Part shown: positions 35,605 through 44,811 of the stretch, piece by piece | Position numbering within the stretch: the stretch's first letter is position 1 | How the letters are laid out: every line of letters begins with the position of its first letter | Origin: an uncultured Bacteroides sp. | GTDB lineage: Bacteria > Bacteroidota > Bacteroidia > Bacteroidales > Bacteroidaceae | Direction of reading: 5' to 3' | Length of the DNA: 62,654 nt | Assembly: GCA_947574505.1 (NCBI GenBank) | Contig: CANPJW010000013.1 | Coordinates: forward strand, 1-62,654 | Notes under the pieces: generated by a model | Told to the model about the DNA's origin: nothing | Seen by the model: the letters and a program-made list of their open reading frames with translations, nothing else | Databases searched by the model: none | Translations under genes and position numbers: made by a program

Positions 35605-36714
35605 ATGGATTGGAAATTGATAGAAGATAAATCGTGGAGCTCACTCGAACAACAGTTCGAGTGGGTGTGCGAAATGAATACCGTTCCGCAGGATACTCGT
35701 TATCATGCGGAAGGGAATGTAGCAGTACACACCCGTATGGTGTTAGAAACATTGCAGCAATCTGCTGTTTATCAGTATCTTTCTGTTTTGGAGAAAGAAA
35801 TAGTATGGACAGCCGCATTATTGCATGATGTGGAGAAACGTTCGACCTCTGTGGATGAGGGAGAGGGAAGAGTGTCTGCCAAAGGACATGCCCGGAAAGG
35901 GGAATACACTGCCCGTACTATTCTATATCGGGATTGTACCGCCCCCTTCCATATCCGGGAACAGATTGCGTCTTTAGTCCGTTATCATGGGCTACCCATT
36001 TGGTTGATGGAAAAGCCGGACTCTGTAAAAAAGCTCTGCGAGGCTTCTTTGCGGGTAGATACTTCATTATTGAAGATGCTGTCCGAAGCCGATGTCAGGG
36101 GACGTATCTGTGACGATAAAAAAGAGTTATTGGAAGCTGTGGAACTATTTGAGATTTTCTGCCGCGAACAAGATTGTTGGAACAAACCGAGAGAGTTCGC
36201 CACTGATTATGCACGCTTTCATTACTTCCATACAGAAGGTGGTTATATTGATTACATCCCTCACGAACAGTTTAAATGTGAAGTCACGATGTTGTCAGGG
36301 CTTCCGGGAATGGGAAAAGATTATTATATCCAATCTTCAGGCATGGATATGCCGGTGGTGAGCTTGGATGCCATTCGTCGAAAACACAAATTGAGTCCTA
36401 CGGATAAATCAGCAAACGGGTGGGTAGTGCAAACGGCAAAGGAAGAAGCACGGACGTATCTTCGCAAAGGGCAGGATTTTGTTTGGAATGCAACAAACAT
36501 TACCCGTCAGATGCGTGCACAACTGATAGACTTGTTTGTGGATTATGGTGCAAAAGTGAAAATTGTATATCTGGAACAACCCTATCACATTTGGCGTCAA
36601 CAGAATAAGAACAGGGAATATGCACTTCCCGAATCCGTATTGGATAAGATGTTGGATAAACTGGAGGTTCCTTTGTTGACGGAAGCGCATGAGGTGGTGT
36701 ATCATGTGGTATAG
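35605..36714 (+). CDS. HD-Pnk end-healing enzyme (HD phosphoesterase + polynucleotide kinase)
   Basis: A 369-residue two-domain protein. Residues 1-215 form an HD phosphohydrolase (His42, His74-Asp75 in ALLHDVEKRS, His95, His128, Asp163). Residues 226-369 form a P-loop kinase (SGLPGMGKDYY, Lys238, then VSLDAIRRKH). The layout equals Runella slithyformis HD-Pnk, shown to remove 2',3'-cyclic and 3' phosphates and to phosphorylate 5'-OH ends. It would convert broken RNA ends into the 5'-phosphate/3'-OH form the adjacent ligase needs. It is the last gene of the operon, before a 12-bp-stem terminator. Confidence 0.9.
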   Translation: MDWKLIEDKSWSSLEQQFEWVCEMNTVPQDTRYHAEGNVAVHTRMVLETLQQSAVYQYLSVLEKEIVWTAALLHDVEKRSTSVDEGEGRVSAKGHARKGEYTARTILYRDCTAPFHIREQIASLVRYHGLPIWLMEKPDSVKKLCEASLRVDTSLLKMLSEADVRGRICDDKKELLEAVELFEIFCREQDCWNKPREFATDYARFHYFHTEGGYIDYIPHEQFKCEVTMLSGLPGMGKDYYIQSSGMDMPVVSLDAIRRKHKLSPTDKSANGWVVQTAKEEARTYLRKGQDFVWNATNITRQMRAQLIDLFVDYGAKVKIVYLEQPYHIWRQQNKNREYALPESVLDKMLDKLEVPLLTEAHEVVYHVV

Positions 36715-36728
36715 TCAAGGAGTATTAT

Positions 36729-36789
36729 ACTCCGGCTTTTCAAACTATTCGCAAATCAATTTGCAGGATATTAGGAGAAAAGCCGGAGT
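36729..36789. terminator. 12-bp-stem hairpin between convergent operons
   Basis: ACTCCGGCTTTT (36729-36740) pairs perfectly with AAAAGCCGGAGT (36778-36789). The 37-nt loop holds a second hairpin, GCAAAT-CA-ATTTGC (36751-36764). It starts 15 bp after the HD-Pnk stop. The biotin operon ends from the other side at 36928, so the hairpin may serve both. The remaining bases to 36927 show nothing else. Confidence 0.75.
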
Positions 36790-36927
36790 TATCTATTTAT
36801 TTCTTGAGTATTCTTTTTTTATAGTTGGTATTCGTTAAGTTCATTGTCTCGAAAACACCTTTATAAAACACGGCGTGGTTATTGAATACACAAGGCTAGT
36901 CTTTTGTCTTTTGAAGTCACAGGTCAT

Positions 36928-37575
36928 TTACTCTTTTATCTCCGGTACCAATATAAACTTCGTTTCTGGAAAATAATCCTTTAGCCAGCTTTGAATGAAG
37001 TTCATCGTATCTTGCTGAATAGTTTTATCTTTTACTGTAGGATAGAGATTATATAATACTGTATCCAGTATAATACCACGTTTTTGTATTGCTTCAAGAC
37101 TAAGAAGGGTATGATTAATGCTTCCTAATTTTCCGGAAGTGACAAAGATTAGTGGATATTTCTCTTGGGCGATGTAATCTATTGTCAGAAGTTCGGTGGT
37201 TAATGGAACCATTAGTCCGCCTGCTCCTTCAAGTAAAACAGAGTCATATCGTTCACTCAATTCTTCAGTAGCACGTTTGATTTTGTCGAAGTCAATGGGG
37301 CGGTTATCCAGTTGGGAAGCGAGATGCGGAGAGGCAGGATAAGAGAAGATTTCCGGCATAGTGAGTCCTTCTTCATCTTCTTTAGTGAAGGGGATTCCCA
37401 TGATACGACGATGCAAATCAATATCCTCGGAATGACCGACGTTTCCTGTTTGGATCAACTTTTGAGTAATGGTACGCTGTCCGTTCTTGTTCCATTCACG
37501 AGCTAGAAATCCGGTAGCGTAGCTCTTGCCGGCATCGGTGTCGATACCGCTTACGAAATATACATTCTGTTTCAT
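36928..37575 (-). CDS. bioD: Dethiobiotin synthetase
   Basis: A 215-residue P-loop enzyme that closes the ureido ring of dethiobiotin from diaminopelargonate, CO2 and ATP. The N-terminal [13 protein letters not shown] is the BioD P-loop with the catalytic Lys. [12 protein letters not shown] is the second nucleotide/substrate motif. It is the last gene of the bioBA-F-G-C-D operon, and its start overlaps the bioC stop by 4 bp. Confidence 0.95.
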   Translation of the reverse strand: MKQNVYFVSGIDTDAGKSYATGFLAREWNKNGQRTITQKLIQTGNVGHSEDIDLHRRIMGIPFTKEDEEGLTMPEIFSYPASPHLASQLDNRPIDFDKIKRATEELSERYDSVLLEGAGGLMVPLTTELLTIDYIAQEKYPLIFVTSGKLGSINHTLLSLEAIQKRGIILDTVLYNLYPTVKDKTIQQDTMNFIQSWLKDYFPETKFILVPEIKE

Positions 37576-38339
37576 ACATTTTTCTTTTTTGCGATGATAT
37601 AAATAGGGTGATAGGTCAGAGACACTGAAGTGCCTTGGGCAAATTCTTGTGTGTAACGTTCGCTGAATAACTGCAAGTCACGACGTGTCCGCAGTTGTTG
37701 GGAAGATGTACCGGATATGCCGGTTACTCCTGTCTGCTTCAAATGATAAAGTACTTTTAGTGGGTTATCAAATGAAAGAGGAATAAGTTCTTCTTCCGAA
37801 TGTAGTATGTCAAAGTGGGATGACAAGGCTGCTACAAGTTCTTCCCGTGAACGATAAGGAAGTCCGTTTCCCGTTAGCTCTCGTATTTCTTTCATATTCT
37901 CTTTCCCGAAAGTGCTGAAAGCGAAATAGCCTTGTTTGTTGAGTAAAGCATTACATTTTTTGAAAAAGTTCTCGGGAGATTCAAACCATTGCAGAGCCGA
38001 GCAGGAAGTTATCAATGTGCTTTCAGCAGGGAAAGGAACTGTTTCTGCATCTCCCGGGAGAAAGGATACTTGCTCTTTTCTTAATATATCCTCACAGCAG
38101 TACTTCATTTCCGGGCAAAGGTCGTTTAGGAATAATTCTTCCGGTCGTAGAGCCTGAAGCAGCATCCGGGAATAAATGCCCGTACCGCATCCGAATTCAA
38201 TTACTTTAGAACAAGGAAAGGATATGTGTTCTGTAAGCAGGTGAATCATTTTATCTGCAATTTGCCGCTGTACATTTGCTTCCTGTGGATAAGTGGGAAT
38301 GGCTCTAGAGAAACGTTCGGCAATTAGTTGTTTATCCAT
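37572..38339 (-). CDS. bioC: Malonyl-ACP O-methyltransferase
   Basis: A 255-residue SAM-dependent methyltransferase. Motif I is [15 protein letters not shown], and [14 protein letters not shown] matches the BioC pattern after the central strand. BioC methylates malonyl-ACP so that fatty acid synthesis can build the pimeloyl chain. It lies between bioG (10-bp gap) and bioD (4-bp overlap), matching its partner role with BioG, which later removes the methyl group. Confidence 0.93.
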   Translation of the reverse strand: MDKQLIAERFSRAIPTYPQEANVQRQIADKMIHLLTEHISFPCSKVIEFGCGTGIYSRMLLQALRPEELFLNDLCPEMKYCCEDILRKEQVSFLPGDAETVPFPAESTLITSCSALQWFESPENFFKKCNALLNKQGYFAFSTFGKENMKEIRELTGNGLPYRSREELVAALSSHFDILHSEEELIPLSFDNPLKVLYHLKQTGVTGISGTSSQQLRTRRDLQLFSERYTQEFAQGTSVSLTYHPIYIIAKKKNV

Positions 38340-38349
38340 AAATCAATAA

Positions 38350-39009
38350 TTAGTTGATTTGCATGATTACGTTATCAAAAAGTTCCGCTTGATAGTGGGC
38401 GGCTTCTGCATATTCAAGGGAATCCACTTTGTTGCTCCATGCCAGCCACTGGCTATCCGGCAGAAAGATACGGTCGTTCTTTCCTATGATGGCTTTTTGC
38501 CATGCAAAATCCGAAGGTGGTAATGATAAGTATTGCTTTTGTATGGCGGCAAGCTCTTCTTTGAGCTCTTCAACGGGACGTTGGGGAGCTACTGTCTGAA
38601 AAGCTTTGTAATCGGCTGCTGAACCGCACATTCTTCTTTGAAACTTTTGCAGTGATTGTTCATTCAATCCTTGCAGGGTTCCTTCGAAAATGGCAGGAGT
38701 AATCCCTTTCGTTTCGTGTATAGGATAAAGAGTGCCATTGATAGCGATACTTTGGGAAAGGGGCAGGGATGGATATTGTTTCATTATCTGTGAGGCTGCC
38801 CATACTCCCATTGACCAGGCAATGAGGGTGATTTCGGAATATTCTTGCAAAATGCCGGCATCGAACTCTAATGAACGATAATCATAACAAACCATCCAGT
38901 CCTTATCGGTTGGGTGAATTTGCAGGAATGGAGTTTCATCCATTCCCCAGCCGGCGAAGAAAAGCAATAGATGCTTCTGATTATTCTTTATGATAAAATG
39001 CTGTTTCAT
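38350..39009 (-). CDS. bioG: Pimeloyl-ACP methyl ester esterase (BioG type)
   Basis: A 219-residue alpha/beta hydrolase of the BioG family, which replaces BioH in many Bacteroidetes. The oxyanion region is LLLFFAGWGMDE, the nucleophile is the Ser in IAWSMGVWAA, and a late His lies in AEAAHYQAELFD. It hydrolyses the methyl ester of pimeloyl-ACP to end the BioC cycle. Its start overlaps the bioF stop by 4 bp. Confidence 0.92.
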   Translation of the reverse strand: MKQHFIIKNNQKHLLLFFAGWGMDETPFLQIHPTDKDWMVCYDYRSLEFDAGILQEYSEITLIAWSMGVWAASQIMKQYPSLPLSQSIAINGTLYPIHETKGITPAIFEGTLQGLNEQSLQKFQRRMCGSAADYKAFQTVAPQRPVEELKEELAAIQKQYLSLPPSDFAWQKAIIGKNDRIFLPDSQWLAWSNKVDSLEYAEAAHYQAELFDNVIMQIN

Positions 39010-40160
39010 CCGTTTATCAGTTTGATGAGTTGGTCAATTTCATGTTCTGTGATGTCTGCTGTCAAGGAGAAGCGGATACGTGAAGTCCCTTCGGGAACCG
39101 TAGGCGGGCGTACCGGCAATGCATAGAATCCTTTACGCTGGATTTCTTCTGCTTTACATATAGTATCTTCGCTTGCTCCGATAATCATTGGGACAATATG
39201 GCTAACCGAAGGACAGTTGTATCCTTTATCAGCCAGTGCAGTCTTTAGTTTGTTGCTGATTCTCAGTAAATGAGTTCTCTTCTGTTGGAGAGCGGGCAGA
39301 TGTTTTAATATCCACGAAGTCCATTGAATATTTATGGGCGGAAGGGCTGTTGTGAATATAAACGTGCGCATCTTGTTGATTAGATATTCCCGGATAATTT
39401 GTCGGCATACAATGTATGCACCTGCTGAGGCTGCTGCTTTTCCGAATGTTCCTACCAGAAAGTCTATATCGTTGATGCAGTCCTGTTCTTCAGCGCATCC
39501 TAATCCATTCTCGCCCCGTACACCGAAAGCATGGGCTTCGTCCACATAAAGAAGAATATTGGAATAGCTCCTTTTTAATTGGACAAGAGCGCGAAGGTCG
39601 GCTTCATCGCCGTCCATGCTGAAGATGCTTTCGGTGACAATAATGATTTGCTCATACGCATTGTGATTTTCAGAAATCAGTCGTTGCAGTTGGGATAAGT
39701 CATTATGGCGATACCGGATACATTTCGCAGATGATAATCTGATTCCGTCTATCAGACTGGCATGTACCAGTTTATCCGCAAGAATCAGTGTTTGCGCATT
39801 ACTGACGGCAGGAAGAATCCCAGTATTGGCATGATAACCACTATTAAAAATGAGTGCACTTTCTACTCCGAATATGGTTGCCAGTTGTTGTTCCAACTCC
39901 TGATAATCCGTGAAATTGCCTGTAAGCAATCGGGAAGAAGAAGTTGTAGGCAGAAATGTTTCGGGGGTTACTGCCTTTAAGAATTCCTCTCTAAGTGATA
40001 GGTCGTTAGCCAGTCCGAGATAATCGTTGGAAGACAGGTTCAACATCCGTTGCCCGTTCAGAATAACATTCCGCCCGTCGTGGATGAGGGGTGGGAGAAA
40101 ACGATAATTCTTCTTTTCCTTTAGAGTCAGAAGTTCTTGGTCTATATGGTTTGATATCAT
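39006..40160 (-). CDS. bioF: 8-amino-7-oxononanoate synthase
   Basis: A 384-residue PLP enzyme that condenses pimeloyl-ACP with L-alanine. The motifs fit the alpha-oxoamine synthase family: LNLSSNDYLGLA, FNSGYHANTGILPA, VDEAHAFGVRGENG, and VGTFGKAAASAGAY with the Schiff-base Lys in TFGKA. It is second in the operon, 3 bp after bioBA. Confidence 0.94.
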   Translation of the reverse strand: MISNHIDQELLTLKEKKNYRFLPPLIHDGRNVILNGQRMLNLSSNDYLGLANDLSLREEFLKAVTPETFLPTTSSSRLLTGNFTDYQELEQQLATIFGVESALIFNSGYHANTGILPAVSNAQTLILADKLVHASLIDGIRLSSAKCIRYRHNDLSQLQRLISENHNAYEQIIIVTESIFSMDGDEADLRALVQLKRSYSNILLYVDEAHAFGVRGENGLGCAEEQDCINDIDFLVGTFGKAAASAGAYIVCRQIIREYLINKMRTFIFTTALPPINIQWTSWILKHLPALQQKRTHLLRISNKLKTALADKGYNCPSVSHIVPMIIGASEDTICKAEEIQRKGFYALPVRPPTVPEGTSRIRFSLTADITEHEIDQLIKLING

Positions 40161-40163
40161 AAG

Positions 40164-42596
40164 TTACTGATGTATATTATTACGTTTTCCACTGATTATT
40201 TTGAGTAATCCAGCAGTTAATTTGCTTAATTGTTCGGGAGTAATGATGAAGGGGGGCATCAGATAAACCAACTTTCCGAATGGGCGTACCCAAATCCCTT
40301 CTTCCACAAATCGGCGTTGCATAAATGCCATATTTACCGGACGCTTCATCTCAATAACTCCGATTGCCCCTAATATCCTGACATCGGCTACTTGTGGAAG
40401 TTCCCGGGCAGGTGCCAACTCTTCTTTAAGTTGTGCTTCGATTCGTTTGACCTTTTCTTGCCAGCCAGATTCCAACAACAAACGTACGGATGCGCAAGCT
40501 ACCGCACAAGCAAGCGGATTACCCATGAAAGTTGGCCCGTGCATGAAAGCTCCCGGTGCATGATTGGAGATAGTATCTGCCACATGATTACTAGCCAATA
40601 CGGCAGAAAGCGTCATATATCCACCGGTCAATGCTTTCCCGATACACATAATATCCGGTTCTACTCCGGCATGTTCCCAAGCGAAAAGTTTACCTGTCCG
40701 TCCGAACCCTGTTGCTATTTCATCGAAGATAAGAAGGAGTCCATGTTCCTTGCAAAGTTTTTCCGCTTCACGAAGATACTGCGGATGATAAAACCACATT
40801 CCGCCCGCTCCTTGCACAATAGGTTCAAGAATCAGTGCCGCTAATTCTTCCGAATGTTTTTCAATCGTCTCCCGCAAAGGGACAATATCTTCAGGATTCC
40901 ATTCCCCGTCAAATCGGGAAGCCGGAGCCGGAACAAAATGGCGGACAGGGAGTGCCGAGCCGAAAAGACTATGCATTCCCGTTACGGGGTCACATACGGA
41001 CATGGCATTCCATGTATCACCATGATAACCGGAGCGGATAGTTACGAAATTATTCTTATCCGGTTTTCCGGTGGCATACCAATATTGTACAGCCATTTTC
41101 AAAGCTACTTCCACAGCTACCGAACCGGAATCCGCATAGAATATCTTCTGCATCGACGGTGGAACCAATGGCAATAATAATTTCCCCAATTCAATGGCCG
41201 GGTCGTGGGTCAGTCCGCCGAACATGACATGAGACATTTTATCCAATTGGTCTTTTGCCGCTTGATTCAATACCGGATGATTGTATCCATGCACTGCACA
41301 CCACCAGGAAGACATTCCCTCAATAAGTGTCCGTCCGTCTTCGAGAGTGATAGTGGCTCCGTCCGCCCGTTTCACTTTATATACAGGCAGTGGGTCAGTA
41401 GTAGAAGTATAGGGATGCCACAGGTGTTCCCGGTCGAATTGAGAACCTGCGAAATGATAACCCTCTTCCTGAATTATTTGCTTGTCTTCCGACACATTAG
41501 AACCGAGTGTTGTCAGTAAATCGCCTACAATAGCGGAATTAATGCCGATATACAATGCCTTGCGCATAGCTTCGGTAGAGAGTTGTGAACGTCCGCCGGC
41601 AAAACGCAGAAAAGCTGTCGGATTGATGAAACGGAACAAGGCAATTGTCCTGAGGATTTCTTCTTCACTCAGAGGCTTTTCGTTTTCCAACGGTGTTCCG
41701 GGTATCGGACTTAGCAGGTTGATAGGAATGGACTGGACATTTAATTCTTCCAGAGTGAAAGCGAATTCAATCCGTTGTTCCATTGTTTCTCCCATGCCAA
41801 TGATGCCCCCACAACAGATATCCATTCCTACACGACGGGCGGCATCGAGAGTGGCAAGTTTCTGTTCCTGCGTATGAGTGGAGCAGAGTGTTGAAAAGTA
41901 GGAAGGTGCGGTTTCCAGATTACAATGATAGCGGGTTACACCTGCATTATGCAAAGAACGCAGTTCTTCTTCGTTGAGCAGACCCAGCGAAGCGCAAAGC
42001 TGAATAGAAGAGTGGCGCCGCATATGGCGGACAGTATCACAAAGTTGGGTAATCTGTTTGGGAGAGGGTTTTCGTCCGCTGGTGACGAGGGAGAAACGGT
42101 TGACGTCCTGAGCTTCATTATATTTTGCCTGTCGGAGACATTCTTCGGCGGGAAGGAGGTCATAGACCTCGGCTTGCGTTTTGTAGTGAGAGGATTGTGC
42201 ACACCATTTGCAGTTTTCCGGGCATCGGCCGGACTTGGCGTTGATAATGGAACACATGTCGAATTCGTGCGAAGCACGTGTGACGGTAATCTCATGCGCG
42301 GCGGCATATAGCGCCTCGCTGTCAGCCATGTTGGCCAGCCAAGCGGCTTGGTCGGGCGATATGTCAATGCCTGCCAACACTTGGTCTTTTATTTCCTGAA
42401 GTGTCATAAATGTATGATAAGGGATAGTAATTTTAGCATTCTGCTTGCGAAGGGCAACGTCCACCACATTGATATGCAGATGACCAATTTGGAATTCACG
42501 CCCCATGCTCGCAAAGGCGGCATAGTTCTTTCTGCCCCAATAGCGGAAGCGGGAAAGGAGGGTGCGTGTGGTCTGTATATGGCGTTGTTTCTTCAT
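40164..42596 (-). CDS. bioBA: Fused biotin synthase / DAPA aminotransferase with an extra N-terminal module
   Basis: One reading frame joins BioB (radical [11 protein letters not shown] cluster motif) to BioA (PLP enzyme, [27 protein letters not shown], Lys in GKALTGGYM). BioB inserts sulfur in the last step and BioA makes diaminopelargonate. The usual BioB start is [10 protein letters not shown] at 42407 (747 residues). The promoter at 42628-42657 predicts a transcript start near 42621, and the first ATG after it, 42596, is in frame, adding 63 residues ([20 protein letters not shown] onward, a basic stretch with [16 protein letters not shown]). Fusion of bioB and bioA is known in Bacteroides. 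The extension is the odd part. Confidence 0.9.
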   Translation of the reverse strand: MKKQRHIQTTRTLLSRFRYWGRKNYAAFASMGREFQIGHLHINVVDVALRKQNAKITIPYHTFMTLQEIKDQVLAGIDISPDQAAWLANMADSEALYAAAHEITVTRASHEFDMCSIINAKSGRCPENCKWCAQSSHYKTQAEVYDLLPAEECLRQAKYNEAQDVNRFSLVTSGRKPSPKQITQLCDTVRHMRRHSSIQLCASLGLLNEEELRSLHNAGVTRYHCNLETAPSYFSTLCSTHTQEQKLATLDAARRVGMDICCGGIIGMGETMEQRIEFAFTLEELNVQSIPINLLSPIPGTPLENEKPLSEEEILRTIALFRFINPTAFLRFAGGRSQLSTEAMRKALYIGINSAIVGDLLTTLGSNVSEDKQIIQEEGYHFAGSQFDREHLWHPYTSTTDPLPVYKVKRADGATITLEDGRTLIEGMSSWWCAVHGYNHPVLNQAAKDQLDKMSHVMFGGLTHDPAIELGKLLLPLVPPSMQKIFYADSGSVAVEVALKMAVQYWYATGKPDKNNFVTIRSGYHGDTWNAMSVCDPVTGMHSLFGSALPVRHFVPAPASRFDGEWNPEDIVPLRETIEKHSEELAALILEPIVQGAGGMWFYHPQYLREAEKLCKEHGLLLIFDEIATGFGRTGKLFAWEHAGVEPDIMCIGKALTGGYMTLSAVLASNHVADTISNHAPGAFMHGPTFMGNPLACAVACASVRLLLESGWQEKVKRIEAQLKEELAPARELPQVADVRILGAIGVIEMKRPVNMAFMQRRFVEEGIWVRPFGKLVYLMPPFIITPEQLSKLTAGLLKIISGKRNNIHQ

Positions 42597-42627
42597 CAGG
42601 TTCTTGTTTTTAAAGGAAAGAACGGGG

Positions 42628-42657
42628 CAAATGTACAAAGATTCTTTGGATAAGCAA
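42628..42657 (-). promoter_or_regulatory. Promoter of the biotin operon
   Basis: On the minus strand TTG (42657-42655), 19 bp, TACATTTG (42635-42628) fits the Bacteroides promoter. The predicted start near 42621 lies 25 nt before the ATG at 42596. I see no BirA-type inverted repeat. Confidence 0.65.
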
Positions 42658-42687
42658 GCAAGTCGGGGATTTCTGATGTATGCATTT

Positions 42688-43797
42688 TTATTTCTTCTTC
42701 CTGTATTCTTTGCGTAAATGGAAGTTGAAGCCCGCATATACCTGAAGTGTACCGAATCCGTTGTCAAGAGAGAAATTATTCCGGTGATAATTATAGTTTT
42801 TTCCAACAAAGGACGAGCCGACAAAATACTTTCCGTTATTGTAGACAATGCCTGCACGAACCAGAAAGTCGAGATTGAACTTACTGTACCATTGTTTCCC
42901 TTCGTGAGTTTCTGCGTCTACATCAGAAGCCTTATAAGCAATGGCGGGAGTGAGAGAAATGCATGCCAGACAATTGCGTGCGAATACCCAGTTGTAGGCA
43001 TAACCGAAACTGATATTGGCATTGGTATATTTTATCTTGTTGACTTTCATTCCGGGGTTCATTCTCTTCTGTATATATTCCGGTAGTTGCTGATAATCAA
43101 AATCGAGATTATGTTTGGAGATAGAGAAACCTGCGATGAATGTTCCGGCATTGCGCCTTTGGTTGGTCGACTGGCTGAAAGCGGCAGGATAGGAAAACTT
43201 CCGGTTGTTGAATATATAATATAAATTCAGGCCTTTGATATCCACTTTCAGCCCGTCGAAGTTTTCGGAATAATAGGAAGGAATCTCGTCATAGAATCCC
43301 TTGATTTTGTGAATCTTGTAATTGTTACCCGTACGGCGGTAGAAGATGTCTACGCCCAATTTGGAACTGTATAGGCTTAAATCGAACTCTGTCCCTCTAT
43401 TTTTCCGGTTTGTCTTGCGATAAATATCATCGACGTCGACAGACCAACCTAGGAAAATCCATCTCCAACCGAAATATAATCCTATCTTGTTATGTGGATT
43501 AGGAGAAAAACTGAGTTTCTGTGGTTGGGGTAACTCACTGGTGACCGAGTAATATTCGAAGTTACTGAAATGAGTAACCATCAGCGCATAATTATAACGG
43601 TTCGGACTGATATAGAGCGTATCGAAATCACTGAAGTTCATGAATTTCTTGATAGCTCTTTTAAAGGCACCCGGTCGGGTGGATGCGAGTGAATCGGCTT
43701 CTATATTGTCATTCATAAGACTGTCTCTCTTTTCGGTCTGCGCCTGTAGAGAGAGTGACAGTAGCAAAAAGAAAAATAGAATCATCCGTTTCATCAT
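42688..43797 (-). CDS. DUF4421 outer-membrane-type protein
   Basis: A DUF4421-type protein of 369 residues when started at MMKRMILFF (43797). The frame opens 13 codons earlier, but those residues precede a normal signal peptide ending LSLQAQT. After a short Ser/Asp-rich spacer the rest is rich in alternating aromatic beta strands ([30 protein letters not shown], final [13 protein letters not shown]), as expected for a small outer-membrane beta-barrel. Function unknown. It lies just upstream of the biotin promoter on the same strand. Confidence 0.8.
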   Translation of the reverse strand: MMKRMILFFFLLLSLSLQAQTEKRDSLMNDNIEADSLASTRPGAFKRAIKKFMNFSDFDTLYISPNRYNYALMVTHFSNFEYYSVTSELPQPQKLSFSPNPHNKIGLYFGWRWIFLGWSVDVDDIYRKTNRKNRGTEFDLSLYSSKLGVDIFYRRTGNNYKIHKIKGFYDEIPSYYSENFDGLKVDIKGLNLYYIFNNRKFSYPAAFSQSTNQRRNAGTFIAGFSISKHNLDFDYQQLPEYIQKRMNPGMKVNKIKYTNANISFGYAYNWVFARNCLACISLTPAIAYKASDVDAETHEGKQWYSKFNLDFLVRAGIVYNNGKYFVGSSFVGKNYNYHRNNFSLDNGFGTLQVYAGFNFHLRKEYRKKK

Positions 43798-44082
43798 GAG
43801 GTTCTTTGTTACTGTTATAGATGTTGTTCGTTTCACGAAAGTACTATCTTTCGCTGATTTATGCTAACAATCATCTAAAAAATGTTTCGTTTTCTAAGAT
43901 CCTGTTTAAATTCTCTTCAGTCATAATATGATAGCTGATATTTTAACTTACCCCAGCTCTTCTTGTCGCGTCCGTCTGTAATTGGCGGAAGGGGTATTAA
44001 CAGTTGCGCTCTTGGCTATTAATAGAAAACTTCCCGCCCATTAAGTATAAAGTTCCTTCGGACAGGAAGGAAACTTTCTTTT

Positions 44083-44183
44083 CATTCGATGCAAACTATA
44101 AACGCAAGCTTTGATTATATAATTGCAAGCTTTGTTTTTATAATCAAAGCCTTTGTTTTTATAAACGAAGCTTGCGTTTATAG
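44083..44183. repeat. 21-bp tandem repeats closed by a long palindrome
   Basis: Units of 21 bp start at 44103, 44124 and 44145 (CGCAAGCTTTGATTATATAA, TGCAAGCTTTGTTTTTATAA, CAAAGCCTTTGTTTTTATAA), with partial units on both sides. The outer ends CTATAAACGCAAGCTT (44096-44111) and AAGCTTGCGTTTATAG (44168-44183) are perfect inverted copies. The array lies inside the MITE-like element and would fold into a long hairpin. Confidence 0.75.
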
Positions 44184-44384
44184 ATTACGGTTAACGAAAA
44201 ATAAGTTTACATACTGATAATAAGAAGTTTACAATTAATGAAAGAGAACTTTTCTATTAATGAATGAAAAGTGGGTTATTAAGAGCCTGCTCCGAGTTTT
44301 GCCCGACACAGTTTTGAGAGTTGCTTTCGAGTATATTTTCTGTTGTTGTGAGGAGCATGACGGAGACTATGTGACGAATAAAAA

Positions 44385-44436
44385 CAGGTCGGTAAAGCCT
44401 ATCTAACATAATCTCAGGAAAATTTAAACAGGCTCT
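44385..44436 (+). repeat. 52-bp repeat, copy 2 (internal)
   Basis: Starts CAGGTCGGTAAAGCCTATCT and ends AACAGGCTCT. It is nearly identical to bases 1-52 and to the reverse complement of 62603-62654, and forms the right end of the MITE-like element. Confidence 0.85.
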
Positions 44437-44477
44437 AAACAAAAAACTTCTATATACTGTTAGTTACAGCAAGCAAA

Positions 44478-44672
44478 ATGTATCTGATAGAGGCGGAAGA
44501 TGAACAAAAGGCGGAAGTGTATTGTTGGCAGGAAGGCGGCACCTTTGCCAAACGGAATCCATTAGGACATTGGTTCCTTCGTTTTCCGAATGGTAAGCCA
44601 TTCACGGAGAATAGCACCTACTATTTGTACGCTATTCCCGAAAAAGAAATAAACGCGAACCCAACTTTATAA
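44478..44672 (+). CDS. Small protein of unknown function (64 residues)
   Basis: A short frame starting ATG at 44478, 41 bp after the MITE-like element. The product is acidic to neutral and rich in aromatic residues (MYLIEAEDEQKAEVYCWQEG, then GHWFLRFPNGKPF), without signal or membrane segment. A hairpin follows at 44714. It may be a real small protein or the 3' remnant of a longer gene cut by the element. No family recognised. Confidence 0.45.
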   Translation: MYLIEAEDEQKAEVYCWQEGGTFAKRNPLGHWFLRFPNGKPFTENSTYYLYAIPEKEINANPTL

Positions 44673-44713
44673 ATAGCTCTCTTAATTTTTTGACTTTGAC
44701 CTTAACTTGTAGA

Positions 44714-44750
44714 CCGGTGTACGTCGTGACGACGAATACCGGACGTTTCT
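44714..44750 (+). terminator. Hairpin terminator between convergent genes
   Basis: CCGGTGT (44714-44720) pairs with ATACCGG (44736-44742, one G-T pair), and inside it CGTCG-TGA-CGACG (44722-44734) forms a perfect stem. GTTTCTTTTA follows. It lies between the 64-residue frame and the convergent MFS gene. Confidence 0.65.
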
Positions 44751-44811
44751 TTTATCTCCAATTAAATATGTTAATATAATGCGCTTTGCTTCGCTTTATT
44801 TATGTAGATTT

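Larger units (their letters stand above)
43897..44436. mobile_element. MITE-like element of about 540 bp
   Basis: The left end AGATCCTGTTTAAATTCTCT (from 43897) is an imperfect inverted copy of the right end, whose reverse complement (44436 to 44413) starts AGAGCCTGTTTAAATTTTCC: 20 of 24 bases match. TAA flanks both sides if the ends are drawn one or two bases inside, a possible target duplication. No transposase frame lies inside. The right 52 bp equal the repeats at both window edges, so the element probably shares its ends with a larger mobile element in this genome. Confidence 0.55.

Noticed and set aside
42408..42690. Biotin riboregulator or BirA operator before bioBA
   Set aside because: No inverted repeat of BirA type or known riboswitch fold could be drawn. 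Only a promoter is visible.
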